From positions 248,001 to 312,000 of the forward strand of contig NZ_FNBT01000005.1 of NCBI RefSeq assembly GCF_900102425.1: a DNA stretch of 64,000 nucleotides. Reading direction: 5' to 3'. The first letter of the stretch is position 1, and each line of letters begins with the position of its first letter. This document shows positions 53,721 to 61,278 of this stretch, one piece after another. A program made the translations under genes and the position numbers. Source of the DNA: Blastococcus aurantiacus (GTDB lineage Bacteria > Actinomycetota > Actinomycetes > Mycobacteriales > Geodermatophilaceae). Below the pieces are notes generated by a model, which was given only the letters and a program-made list of their open reading frames with translations, had not been told where the DNA came from and did no database searches.

Positions 53721-54302
53721 GTGACCCAGGTCGTGGTCCCCAGGTCCACCCGTCTCCTCTCCCTCGCCGGCGTCGTCGCCGGCGCCACCGCCGAGAGCCT
53801 CCTGATCCCCGGTGGGGCACGGCGCAGGCAGCGCCTGCAGATCTGCACCGCGGCCCGGGTGCTCACCGCCCTGGGCGCGCGGGTGCGCGTCGTCCTCCCA
53901 CCGGTGCCGTGGCCGCGCGCCGGCGGTCTGCTGGTGACCGGCCACGACGCCGGCCGGCTCGGCGACCTCGCGCTGCTCACCTCGGTGCCGCGATCCCTGG
54001 CCGGCTGGGGGGAGCTGGCCGACCGGGTGGTGCCCGTGCCGGGCACCCGCACCCCGCCGCGTCCCGGTGGCACGGTGGTCTGCCCCGTCACCGTGACCTG
54101 CCGGACGGCGGACGGCCCGCTGTCCCGGCTACCTCGCCGGCTGGACGAGGTCGCCGCCCTGCGCGGCCTCGTGTTCGACGTGTGGCTGCTGGACGCGGTC
54201 CCGTCCGACGCCGCGGATCAGCTCGGTGGCGCAGGGATCGGCGGGTCCACGATGACGGCCGTCGGCGGTACCGAGGGCGCCGGGACGGCGGAGGCCGCGT
54301 AG
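53721..54302 (+). CDS. Possible short PlsC-like acyltransferase fragment
   Basis: 193 residues from GTG 53721. ALGARVRVVLPPVPWPRAGGLLVTGHDAGRLGDLALLTSVP resembles the start of a 1-acyl-glycerol-3-phosphate acyltransferase, but the catalytic H-x4-D is altered (GHDAGRLGD) and the domain is short. It overlaps the 3' end of the GerMN lipoprotein gene by 84 bases in convergent orientation. It may be decayed or a false frame. Confidence 0.35.
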   Translation: MTQVVVPRSTRLLSLAGVVAGATAESLLIPGGARRRQRLQICTAARVLTALGARVRVVLPPVPWPRAGGLLVTGHDAGRLGDLALLTSVPRSLAGWGELADRVVPVPGTRTPPRPGGTVVCPVTVTCRTADGPLSRLPRRLDEVAALRGLVFDVWLLDAVPSDAADQLGGAGIGGSTMTAVGGTEGAGTAEAA

Positions 54303-54865
54303 TCCTGCGCGGTGAGCGGGCGGTCGGTCAGCTCGCCCGCGGGCAGCGGCGCCTCGATCGGCTCGCCGGCCAGCTCGAGCAGGACCGACTCCACCCCCGG
54401 GACGCTGGTCGCGGTCAGCACGATCTGGGCGACGGCCCGGCGGCCCGAGACCCCGGCGGGTGCCTCCGCCAGCTCGTCCAGATCGATCGTCGCGGTACCG
54501 CCGTCCAGGTCCGTCACGCCGAGCCGCACCTCCGGGGGCAGCGCCGTCGACAGCTGCTCGTCGCGCTCGTCCCTGGTCGGCCCGGCGGCCAGCTGCTCCA
54601 GCAGGGAGCCCAGCCGCTCGCGGCGGGTCCTGCCGCTCACCTCGCGCACCCGCGGCACCAGGGTGTCGGCCGCGGTGACCCAGTGGACGCGTGAGGCGTC
54701 GGCCGTCGCCTCCGGCGGCGACGTGGACGTGGGCGCCGGGCTGGGTTCGGCGAGCCCGTAGGGCACGTCCGTCGGTGCGATGGTCGACGGCTCGCCGCCC
54801 GTGGGCACACTGCAGCCGGCGAGGACGGCGAGGACGGCGCAGAGGCCGACGCGGCGGGCGGTCAC
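54218..54865 (-). CDS. GerMN-domain lipoprotein (LpqB-like)
   Basis: 215 residues from GTG 54865, overlapping the histidine kinase stop. Signal peptide ARRVGLCAVLAVLAGC ends with a lipobox Cys. A single GerMN domain covers the middle (VSGRTRRERLGSLLEQLAAGPTRDERDEQL, then VRLGVTDLDGGTATIDLDELAEAPAGVSGRRAVAQIVLTATSVPGVESVLL). LpqB of mycobacteria is also a GerMN lipoprotein encoded after mtrA-mtrB; this one lacks the beta-propeller part. It probably modulates the kinase from outside. Confidence 0.75.
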   Translation of the reverse strand: MTARRVGLCAVLAVLAGCSVPTGGEPSTIAPTDVPYGLAEPSPAPTSTSPPEATADASRVHWVTAADTLVPRVREVSGRTRRERLGSLLEQLAAGPTRDERDEQLSTALPPEVRLGVTDLDGGTATIDLDELAEAPAGVSGRRAVAQIVLTATSVPGVESVLLELAGEPIEAPLPAGELTDRPLTAQDYAASAVPAPSVPPTAVIVDPPIPAPPS

Positions 54866-56235
54866 GGGCCCTCCGCCGGCAGGGAGAGGCAGAACCGGGC
54901 GCCACCGTCGGGGCCGTCGGCGACCCACGCCGCACCGCCGTGCCGTGCCGCGGTCTCGGCCACGATCGCCAGCCCGAGGCCCGCGCCGGGCAGCGAGCGG
55001 CGGGCAGCTCCGGCACCCCGGGCGAACCGCTCGAAGATCCGCTCGCGGTCCTCCACCGGCACCCCCGGACCGGCGTCGTCCACGGCCAGCACGACGGCGT
55101 CCTCCCGCCGTTGCACCGCCACGCGCCGCGGCCCGCCGGCATGCCGGTCGGCGTTGTCGAGCAGGTTGCGCACCGCCCGCTCGAGGCTGTTCTTGTCGGC
55201 CCGCACCACGGTCCCCTCGTCCGGATCGCCCTCGAGCAGCCCGCCCGGCCGCCCGGTGGCCGTCAGCACCTCGCGGGCCAGCGCCGTCATGGACACCGGC
55301 ACGCTCGTCCCGGCGGTCGCGTCGCCGTCGAGGCGGGCCAGCTGCAGCAGGTCGTCGAGCATCCGGCGGAACCGGCGCAGCTCGCCCTCGACCAGGGTCA
55401 GGGCCTGACCGGCTCGCGGCGAGAGCTCCGCGCGGCGGGCGCCGAGCACCTCGACGCTGGTGACGAGGCTGGTGAGCGGGCTGCGCAGCTCGTGGCTGAC
55501 GTCGCCGACGAAGCGGGCGTCGCGCTCGATGCGGGCGGCCAGCGCGTCGACCATGCTGTTGAACCCCGCGACGATGGCGACCAGGTCGGGGTCGTCGGTC
55601 GGCGGCAGGCGGGTGGCCAGCTCGCCCCCGGCGATCCGCGTCGCGGCACCGGCAACCTGCTCGAGCGGCTGCACCGCGCGCCGGCTGGCCCACACACCGA
55701 AGCCGGCACCCGCCGCGGTGGCCGCGACCGCCGAGGCGGCGAGCACCGCCGACAGCGTCGCCAGCACCTGCCGCAGCTCGGTGAGCCCACCGACCCCGTA
55801 GAACTCGACGCCCGCCGAGCTCAGCGGCACCCCGACCACCAGCGCCGGCCCGTCGGGGGCGTCGATGCGCACCGTGCCGGCCTCACCGCCGGCGACGATG
55901 TCCTGCAGGTCCCCGGGGACGTCCCGCGCGCCGACGTCCAGGGTGGATGAGTACCAGTCGTCGCCGCTGCGCAGGACGACGTCGGACCCGCCGGACGGCA
56001 CGAGTTCGGCCAGCAGGTCGCCCACGTCGGTGCCCGCGGTGGCCAGCCGGCTGTTGAGCACGTTGGCGTCCGCGAAGGCCTGACGGGTGAGTGAGGCCTC
56101 GCGCTGGTCGAGCAGGTAGCTGCGGGCCAGCAGGAAGGTCGCGGTCACCAGCACGACCGACACGAGCAGCGTGACCGCGGCGAACCCCAGGACGATGCGC
56201 GCCCGGAGCCCGCGCGGCCCGAGCGCCAGCCTCAC
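54862..56235 (-). CDS. MtrB-like sensor histidine kinase
   Basis: 457 residues from GTG 56235, overlapping the response regulator stop. TM1 (VLGFAAVTLLVSVVLVTATFLL), a 110-residue extracytoplasmic domain, TM2 (VLATLSAVLAASAVAATAAGAGFGVWA), HAMP, HisKA (DVSHELRSPLTSLVTSVEVL), then HATPase_c with NLLDNADRHAG, VDDAGPGVP and GAGLGLAIVAETAARHGG. It phosphorylates the adjacent MtrA-like regulator. Domain order is as in MtrB/PrrB. Confidence 0.92.
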   Translation of the reverse strand: MRLALGPRGLRARIVLGFAAVTLLVSVVLVTATFLLARSYLLDQREASLTRQAFADANVLNSRLATAGTDVGDLLAELVPSGGSDVVLRSGDDWYSSTLDVGARDVPGDLQDIVAGGEAGTVRIDAPDGPALVVGVPLSSAGVEFYGVGGLTELRQVLATLSAVLAASAVAATAAGAGFGVWASRRAVQPLEQVAGAATRIAGGELATRLPPTDDPDLVAIVAGFNSMVDALAARIERDARFVGDVSHELRSPLTSLVTSVEVLGARRAELSPRAGQALTLVEGELRRFRRMLDDLLQLARLDGDATAGTSVPVSMTALAREVLTATGRPGGLLEGDPDEGTVVRADKNSLERAVRNLLDNADRHAGGPRRVAVQRREDAVVLAVDDAGPGVPVEDRERIFERFARGAGAARRSLPGAGLGLAIVAETAARHGGAAWVADGPDGGARFCLSLPAEGP

Positions 56236-56945
56236 CGGGGATCCAGCCGGTAGCCCAGTCCCCGCACGGTGATCACCAGCTGCGGCGCGCTCGGATCGGT
56301 CTCCACCTTGGTGCGCAGCCGCCGCACGTGGACGTCGACGATCCGCTCGTCGCCGAAGAAACCGTGCTCCCACACCCGCTCGAGCAGCGCCTGCCGGCTG
56401 AACACCCGCCCCGGGGAGGCGGCGAGCTCGCACAGCAGCCGGAACTCCGTGAGGGTGAGCGGCACCTGCGTGGCGCCCCGGTGCACGGTGCCACGGGCCT
56501 CGTTGAGGACCAGTGGAGCCGCCGGGTCGGAATCGAGCACGACCTCCTCGGGGCTGCGCTCCGCGGCGCCGCTGGCGGCCCGCCGACGCAGGGCCCGCAG
56601 GCGGGCGGTGATCTCCTTGACCTCGAAGGGTTTCGTCACGTAGTCGTCGGCGCCGGCCTCCAGCGCCGCCACGATGTCGTCGGTGTCGGCCCGCGCGCTG
56701 ATCACGATGATCGGCAGGTCGTGGGCCCGCCGGACCTCGCGGATCACGGCGTAGCCGTCCATGGAACCGAGCATCAGGTCCACGACCATCAGGTCGGGCG
56801 CGGCCACGGCGACCGCGCGCACGGCATCCTCGCCGGACACCGCCTCGGCGACGTCGTACCCCTCGTCCTCCAGCGCCCACCGCAGGGCGGTGCGGATCGA
56901 GTCGTCGTCCTCGACGACGAGCAGACGCAGGGGCACGTCGGCCAT
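56232..56945 (-). CDS. MtrA-like OmpR-family response regulator
   Basis: 237 residues from ATG 56945 (MADVPLRLLVVEDDDSIR). The receiver has the acidic pocket (EDDD), phosphoacceptor Asp in LMVVDLMLG, Thr/Ser in IISAR, and Lys in VTKPFEVKE. The C-terminal winged helix reads LTEFRLLCELAASPGRVFSRQALLERVWEHGFFGDERIVDVHVRRLRTKVETDP. It is the first gene of a three-gene coupled operon. Divergent from the STAS pair, which shares the control region 56946-57082. Confidence 0.95.
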   Translation of the reverse strand: MADVPLRLLVVEDDDSIRTALRWALEDEGYDVAEAVSGEDAVRAVAVAAPDLMVVDLMLGSMDGYAVIREVRRAHDLPIIVISARADTDDIVAALEAGADDYVTKPFEVKEITARLRALRRRAASGAAERSPEEVVLDSDPAAPLVLNEARGTVHRGATQVPLTLTEFRLLCELAASPGRVFSRQALLERVWEHGFFGDERIVDVHVRRLRTKVETDPSAPQLVITVRGLGYRLDPR

Positions 56946-57082
56946 GCTGCCACCGCCCCGGGACGCCTCCCCGCGGCGGCGGGATCCGTCATGGGATCGC
57001 AAAGCAGCCTCCCAGGGAATCGCAACGTCCCCGCGCGACGCTGGAGCCCATGCGCCCACCGGCGTCGTCGAAGGAGCCGCAC

Positions 57083-57433
57083 ATGACCGCCACCGCCACC
57101 GCCCGTCGCGCCGACCCGGTCGGGGTGTCCCCGGACGAGGTGACCATCCACCTCGAGGACGCGCTGTTCGCCGACGGGCTGGCCGACGTCCGATGGCTGC
57201 TGCACGACGCGCTGCTGGCCGGCGCGCGGGTGCTGGTCGTCGACCTCACCCGGGTGCAGCACCTGTCGAGCACCGCGGTGGCCAGCCTGCTGTGGGCGCA
57301 CCGCATCTGCCGGGCCCGCGGCGGCTCCGTCGTCCTGCGGGGCGCCAACCGGCGCACCCTCGACCTCCTGCACCGCACCGGGCTCGAGCGGGTGCTGCAG
57401 CTGGACACCGACCGCGGACGGGGCGTGGCGTGA
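57083..57433 (+). CDS. STAS-domain anti-sigma factor antagonist, phosphorylatable type
   Basis: 116 residues from ATG 57083; AAGGAG lies six bases upstream. The STAS core is VVDLTRVQHLSSTAVASLLWAHRICRARGGSVVLRGANRRTLDLLHRTGLERVL, with Ser-Ser-Thr at the SpoIIAA phosphosite position. It should be phosphorylated by an RsbW/SpoIIAB-like kinase that is not in the window. Its stop shares one base with the next ATG (TGATG). Confidence 0.85.
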   Translation: MTATATARRADPVGVSPDEVTIHLEDALFADGLADVRWLLHDALLAGARVLVVDLTRVQHLSSTAVASLLWAHRICRARGGSVVLRGANRRTLDLLHRTGLERVLQLDTDRGRGVA

Positions 57434-57696
57434 TGCTGTCGGAGACGGTCGACCGGCGGATCGGGGTCATCCGGGCCAGCGGCCACCTCAGCGCCCAGGG
57501 TGCGGACCTGCTGCGCGGCACCGCCCGCGCGCTGCGGGAGGGCGGGCACCGCCGCGTCGTCCTGGACCTCGCCGGGGTGCAGGCCGCGGACGACGACGGT
57601 CTGGCCGTGCTCCGCCGCCTGCGCACCCGGTTCGCCGAGGACGGCGGTGAGCTGGTCCTGCAGCACACCCGCCAGCTGAGCGCCGACCCCGTCTGA
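57433..57696 (+). CDS. STAS-domain protein with Asp at the phosphosite
   Basis: 87 residues from ATG 57433, coupled to the first STAS gene. VIRASGHLSAQGADLLRGTARALREGGHRRVVLDLAGVQAADDDGLAVLRRLRTRF aligns with SpoIIAA, but the D-S-S-G site is D-D-D-G. The phosphorylatable Ser is replaced by Asp, so it cannot be switched in the usual way and may mimic the phosphorylated form. It ends shortly after the domain. Confidence 0.8.
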   Translation: MLSETVDRRIGVIRASGHLSAQGADLLRGTARALREGGHRRVVLDLAGVQAADDDGLAVLRRLRTRFAEDGGELVLQHTRQLSADPV

Positions 57697-57730
57697 CCGG
57701 ACGGCCCGTCCACGGAGCGGGCCGGTCCGG

Positions 57731-58564
57731 TCAACGCAGTGCGGTCACCAGCGCGCAGGCTGTCGAGCCGGCTTCCTCCACCACGAAGCCCAGCTGCTCC
57801 AGCACGTCGAGGATCGCGGCGTTCATCAGCCGCTGCACTGCCTCGTCGGCGGTGGCGCCCCGCGACTGCTGCAGGCTCATCCGGTCGTGCGGGCGCCAGC
57901 TGACCAGCAGCCCGCCGGCGTCCTGGTCCGGAACCAGGCAGACGCCGCCCCCGGACTGCGCGGCCCCGGCGTCGTGCAGCGGCAGCCCCGCCTCGACCAG
58001 CGCCGCCGCGACCTCGACGACGAGGGTGGTCAGCGGGTCGGTGTCGGTGAGCAGGTCGTCCCACTCGGCCGGCAGCCGGTCGAGGTGGCGGCCCAGCTCA
58101 CCCAGCCAGGCGCGCTCCTCCGGGGAGGGCTTGGGCTTCACCGTGCCGTCGGTGCGCCGGGTGCCGAAGACCGCGACGGCGGGGAGCTCGTCGGCGAAGG
58201 CGGCCCAGTCGGCGTCGACCCGGTCGGGGAAGGGGCCGGCGACCACCTGCGCGGACTCGCCCACGAGCCACCAGGTCGGGCCGCCCTCGGCGACCGCTGC
58301 CGGCGCGGGGCGGACGGCGACGCTGCTCGCCTGCCCAGCGCGGGCCGGGGCCGCCGCCGTCCCGTTCGACCGGCCGGGAGCACGACGGCCGGCGGGGTGG
58401 TTCGCCGAGCGGGGTGCGACCGAGCGCTGGGGCTGCCGCGCCCCGTTGCGCTCGAACTCGTACCTCGCGGTGGAGCTGGCTGCGAGAACCACGACCACCG
58501 CCGTGAAGACACAGAAACCCAGCACCACAACTGCCGGCCACACCAGCGTCGCGCCCATGGTCAC
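57731..58564 (-). CDS. Membrane-anchored protein of unknown function
   Basis: 277 residues from GTG 58564 (GAGGAG seven bases upstream). One N-terminal TM helix (LVWPAVVVLGFCVFTAVVVVLAAS) is followed by a basic linker rich in Arg/Ala/Pro and a globular domain from about residue 93 (PTWWLVGESAQVVAGPFPDRVDADWAAFADEL, GGVCLVPDQDAGGLLVSWRPHDRMS). The end (LMNAAILDVLEQLGFVVEEAGS) is helical. No family recognised. Confidence 0.6.
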   Translation of the reverse strand: MTMGATLVWPAVVVLGFCVFTAVVVVLAASSTARYEFERNGARQPQRSVAPRSANHPAGRRAPGRSNGTAAAPARAGQASSVAVRPAPAAVAEGGPTWWLVGESAQVVAGPFPDRVDADWAAFADELPAVAVFGTRRTDGTVKPKPSPEERAWLGELGRHLDRLPAEWDDLLTDTDPLTTLVVEVAAALVEAGLPLHDAGAAQSGGGVCLVPDQDAGGLLVSWRPHDRMSLQQSRGATADEAVQRLMNAAILDVLEQLGFVVEEAGSTACALVTALR

Positions 58565-58944
58565 GCGGGTACTCCTCAGCGCCTACGCCGCGACGGGGAA
58601 GTGTCGCGGACAGGGCAGACGCTAGGGCTCCCCGGGTTCTCCATCGGCTGTCCGGGACGCGCATGTGACCGCCCCGTCACCTGATCGTTGTGGGAGCCCC
58701 GCCGAGGGTGTGGTGACCCGTCCTCCGAGGCGGCGTCTTGTCGACAAACTGCCCCCTGACCAGCGTGAAAAGCCTGTTTGCGGCCTCGGTGACCCCGATC
58801 GGGGTCCCGCGCGTGGCGTGTCGGAGATCTCGCGCCCGGCGTGGCGGCGTCCGGCGTCCGGCGACCGGGTGCGCGGATGCGTCACGGGGACGACGGGGAC
58901 GACGCATCGGCGCGCCCCGTCGGCGCCGTCTCTACCGTGGGCCG
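58565..58944. other. 380-base intergenic region with palindromes
   Basis: No gene supported. It holds TTGTCGACAA (58738-58747) and a perfect 16-base palindrome GACCCCGATCGGGGTC (58791-58806). A TACCGT box just before the EEP start suggests its promoter. These could be regulator sites. Confidence 0.4.
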
Positions 58945-59742
58945 GTGCAGGCGCTGCGGATCGGGACGTGGAACCTCGCCTCGGGCCGGGACGGGAGTGG
59001 CCGCTCGGCCGACGCCGCGACACTGCGCGCCGCCGTCGCCGGGGTGGACGTCGACGTGCTCGCCGTCCAGGAGGTCGACGTCGGCCAGCCTCGCTCGCAC
59101 GGCGCGGACCAGCCGGCCGAGGTGGCCGCCGGCCTGGGCGCCCGCGACTGGCGGTTCGCCGCCGCCGTCGCCGGCACGCCCGACCCGTTCCGCAGCTGGA
59201 CGCCGATCGAGCCGCCGGTGCTGCGCGGCCCCGACCAGGCGCCGTCCGGGCCGCACTACGGGATCGCGTTGCTCAGCCGGCTGCCGGTGCGACGGTGGTC
59301 GGTGCTGCCGTTGGGCGCCGGCCGGGCAAAACTGCCGCTGCAGGCACCCGACCCGCGGACGGGGCGGAACCGCTGGTGGTGGTTCCCCGACGAGCCGCGG
59401 CTGGCGATCGCGGCCGAGCTCGGGCACTGCACCGTGGTCGCCACCCACCTCTCCTTCGCCCCGCACACCGCGCTGCGCCAGCTCGTCCGGCTGCGCCGCT
59501 GGTGCGCCCGGCTGCCGGGCCCGGTCGTGCTGGCCGGCGACCTGAACCTGGTCGGCCCGGTGCCGGCACGGGTGTTCGGCGCCGCGCGGCTGGTGAGCGC
59601 ACCGAGCTACCCGGCGACGGCGCCGCGCGTGCAGCTCGACCACGTGCTCGGCCCCGCCGGCCTGGATCCGCAGCGTCCCGGGGCCCACCGTCTCGCGCTC
59701 GGGGACCACCGGCTCGTCACCGTGACGGTGCACCCCCGCTGA
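58945..59742 (+). CDS. Endonuclease/exonuclease/phosphatase-family protein
   Basis: 265 residues from GTG 58945. RIGTWNLASGRD (Asn), VDVLAVQEVDVG (Glu metal ligand), VLAGDLNLVGP (Asp/Asn) and the terminal LGDHRLVTVTV (Asp-His pair) complete the EEP active site. It would cleave phosphodiester or phosphomonoester bonds; substrate unknown. The start lies close to a -10-like TACCGT, so it may be leaderless. Confidence 0.85.
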   Translation: MQALRIGTWNLASGRDGSGRSADAATLRAAVAGVDVDVLAVQEVDVGQPRSHGADQPAEVAAGLGARDWRFAAAVAGTPDPFRSWTPIEPPVLRGPDQAPSGPHYGIALLSRLPVRRWSVLPLGAGRAKLPLQAPDPRTGRNRWWWFPDEPRLAIAAELGHCTVVATHLSFAPHTALRQLVRLRRWCARLPGPVVLAGDLNLVGPVPARVFGAARLVSAPSYPATAPRVQLDHVLGPAGLDPQRPGAHRLALGDHRLVTVTVHPR

Positions 59743-59769
59743 TCGGCGTGCGGGACGGCGGGCTCGCAG

Positions 59770-59856
59770 CGGAGGGCGTGGGATTCGAACCCACGATGGG
59801 TGTTACCCCATAGCGGTTTTCAAGACCGCCGCCATCGGCCACTAGGCGAGCCCTCC
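59770..59856 (-). tRNA. tRNA-Ser(UGA)
   Basis: Minus strand folds as a class II tRNA: acceptor GGAGGGC with GCCCTCC, anticodon loop CTTGAAA with anticodon TGA (59822-59820) on stem GCGGT/ACCGC, a long variable arm, T-arm GTGGGTTCGAATCCCAC, and discriminator G. The 3' CCA is not encoded. About 87 bases, normal for Ser. Confidence 0.95.
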
Positions 59857-59860
59857 TGGC

Positions 59861-59882
59861 GGCACCGAGGCTAGCCGGTGCC
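59861..59882 (-). terminator. Hairpin between MFS gene and tRNA-Ser
   Basis: GGCACCG (59861-59867) pairs with CGGTGCC (59876-59882) around an eight-base loop. It sits downstream of the MFS stop on the minus strand and before the tRNA, so it probably terminates the MFS transcript. Confidence 0.5.
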
Positions 59883-59890
59883 CCGGACCG

Positions 59891-59910
59891 GGCTCAGGAC
59901 GTCGGTGCGA
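59891..59910. repeat. 20-bp direct repeat, copy 1
   Basis: Identical to 61259-61278. It spans the stop codon of the MFS gene (encoding the final APTS). Confidence 0.85.
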
Positions 59911-61102
59911 CTGTCGTGCGGAGCGTCCGTCCCAGGGTGAGGACCAGCAGGCCCGCCAGCACGACGACCAGCAGGCCGGTGCGGAGCTCCGCGAGGTCGG
60001 CGAACAGGCCGACCAGCGGTGGCGACACGAGGAACCCGATGCGCAGCAGCCAGTTGACGGCCGTCAACCCGACTCCCGGTCGTAGCCCGGGCAGGCCGTC
60101 GGCCGCGGCGTAGACCGCGGGTACGAGCGTGGCCACGCCCACCCCCGCCAGGGCGTACCCGAGCAGCGTCGTGGGGACGGTGGGGACGGCCAGCATGAGC
60201 CCGAAGCCCGCCGCGGCCACCGCTCCGCCGATCCGGGCGACCCGGCGCTGACCGAACCGGTCCACCACCCGGTCCCCGGTCAGCCGGCCCAGGGTCATGG
60301 CGACCTGGAAGGCGACGAATCCCAGCCCGGCGACCGCCGCGGTCGCGGCGAGGTCGTCCCGCAGCCAGATCGCGCTCCACGAGGAGGCGGAGTCCTCGAC
60401 GAAGGCCGCCGACGCGGCCAGGGTGCCGAGCACGGCCAGCGCGATCACCGCGCTGCGCCGGGCACTGCGGCCTCCGCCGGTCGGCTGATCCGCCGCCGGC
60501 TCGGTGATCGCCTCGTCGTCCCGCCCGGGGAGCATCCAGCGGGCGGTGAGCAGCGCCACCAGACCGAACACGACCGCCATGGCGCCCAGGTGCCGGCCCA
60601 GCGGGATGTCCAGGCCGGCCGCCGCCGAGCCCAGCAGTCCTCCGGCGACCGCGCCCAGGCTCCACAGTCCGTGCAGGGCGTTGAGGATCGACCGGCCGTA
60701 GCCCCGCTGAACCCGCAGGCCGTGAGCGTTCTGGGCGACGTCGACGATCGCGTCCATCCCCCCGACGACCAGCAGGACGGCGGCCAGGGCCGGCCAGTTG
60801 GGAGCGACCGCGACCGCGGCTACACCGATGGCCAGGACGACCGAGCCGTAGGAGGCCACCAGCCCCGAGCTGTACCGGCGGACCAGCACCGCGGCAGCCG
60901 GCCCCAGGATCAGCGCACCCAGCGGCACCCCGGCCAGCGCCAGGCCCAGGGCGCTGTTGGACAGGCCGAGGTCGTCCCTGAGCGCGGGCAGGCGCGGCAC
61001 GAGGTTGGCGTAGAAGATCGCGTTGAGGGCGAAGCAGACGGCCACCGCTGCCCGGGCGCGACGCAGCTCGCGGGTGGGGGTGGTCGAGAGGACTGCACTC
61101 AC
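59894..61102 (-). CDS. MFS transporter
   Basis: 402 residues from GTG 61102, which overlaps the stop of the TetR remnant (GTGA). Twelve hydrophobic helices; the central loop (RDDEAITEPAADQPTGGGRSARRSAV) divides two halves of six. NWLLRIGFLVSPPLVG and GGMDAIVDVAQNAHGLRVQRGYGRSILNALHGLWSLGAVAGG resemble fucose/FHS-like and YbjJ-like permeases. The end APTS is shared with the neighbouring c-di-GMP gene through a 20-bp direct repeat. Substrate unknown. Confidence 0.88.
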   Translation of the reverse strand: MSAVLSTTPTRELRRARAAVAVCFALNAIFYANLVPRLPALRDDLGLSNSALGLALAGVPLGALILGPAAAVLVRRYSSGLVASYGSVVLAIGVAAVAVAPNWPALAAVLLVVGGMDAIVDVAQNAHGLRVQRGYGRSILNALHGLWSLGAVAGGLLGSAAAGLDIPLGRHLGAMAVVFGLVALLTARWMLPGRDDEAITEPAADQPTGGGRSARRSAVIALAVLGTLAASAAFVEDSASSWSAIWLRDDLAATAAVAGLGFVAFQVAMTLGRLTGDRVVDRFGQRRVARIGGAVAAAGFGLMLAVPTVPTTLLGYALAGVGVATLVPAVYAAADGLPGLRPGVGLTAVNWLLRIGFLVSPPLVGLFADLAELRTGLLVVVLAGLLVLTLGRTLRTTVAPTS

Positions 61103-61261
61103 GGATCGAGCTCCAGGACGCAGGCGAGCACGACTCGGGTCTGCTCGGGGGTCGTCGGGGCGGTGGTGAGGATCGCGTGCATGGTCAGGCCCTCCATGAC
61201 GCCGTCCAGGGCCCGGGCGACGGTACCGGCGATGCGTACGTCCGTACGCAACCACTCTGGC
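61099..61261 (-). pseudogene. C-terminal remnant of a TetR-family regulator
   Basis: On the minus strand, EWLRTDVRIAGTVARALDGVMEGLTMHAILTT and QTRVVLACVLELDP end at a TGA overlapping the MFS start. This is the last about 50 residues of a TetR-type ligand domain. The upstream part is replaced by the end of the GGDEF-EAL gene. TetR-MFS pairs are common, so a regulator was probably truncated. It has no good start. Confidence 0.55.
61233..61250. promoter_or_regulatory. Perfect 8-2-8 palindrome before the MFS gene
   Basis: TGCGTACG-TC-CGTACGCA (plus strand). The form is typical of a TetR-family operator, yet it lies inside the TetR remnant, about 130 bases upstream of the MFS start. Confidence 0.4.
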
Positions 61262-61278
61262 TCAGGACGTCGGTGCGA
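61259..61278. repeat. 20-bp direct repeat, copy 2
   Basis: Identical to 59891-59910. It spans the stop codon of the GGDEF-EAL gene and runs into the TetR remnant. Confidence 0.85.

Noticed and set aside
59770-61278. tRNA-Ser as an attachment site of an integrated element
   Set aside because: The 20-bp direct repeats are not part of the tRNA and no integrase is present.
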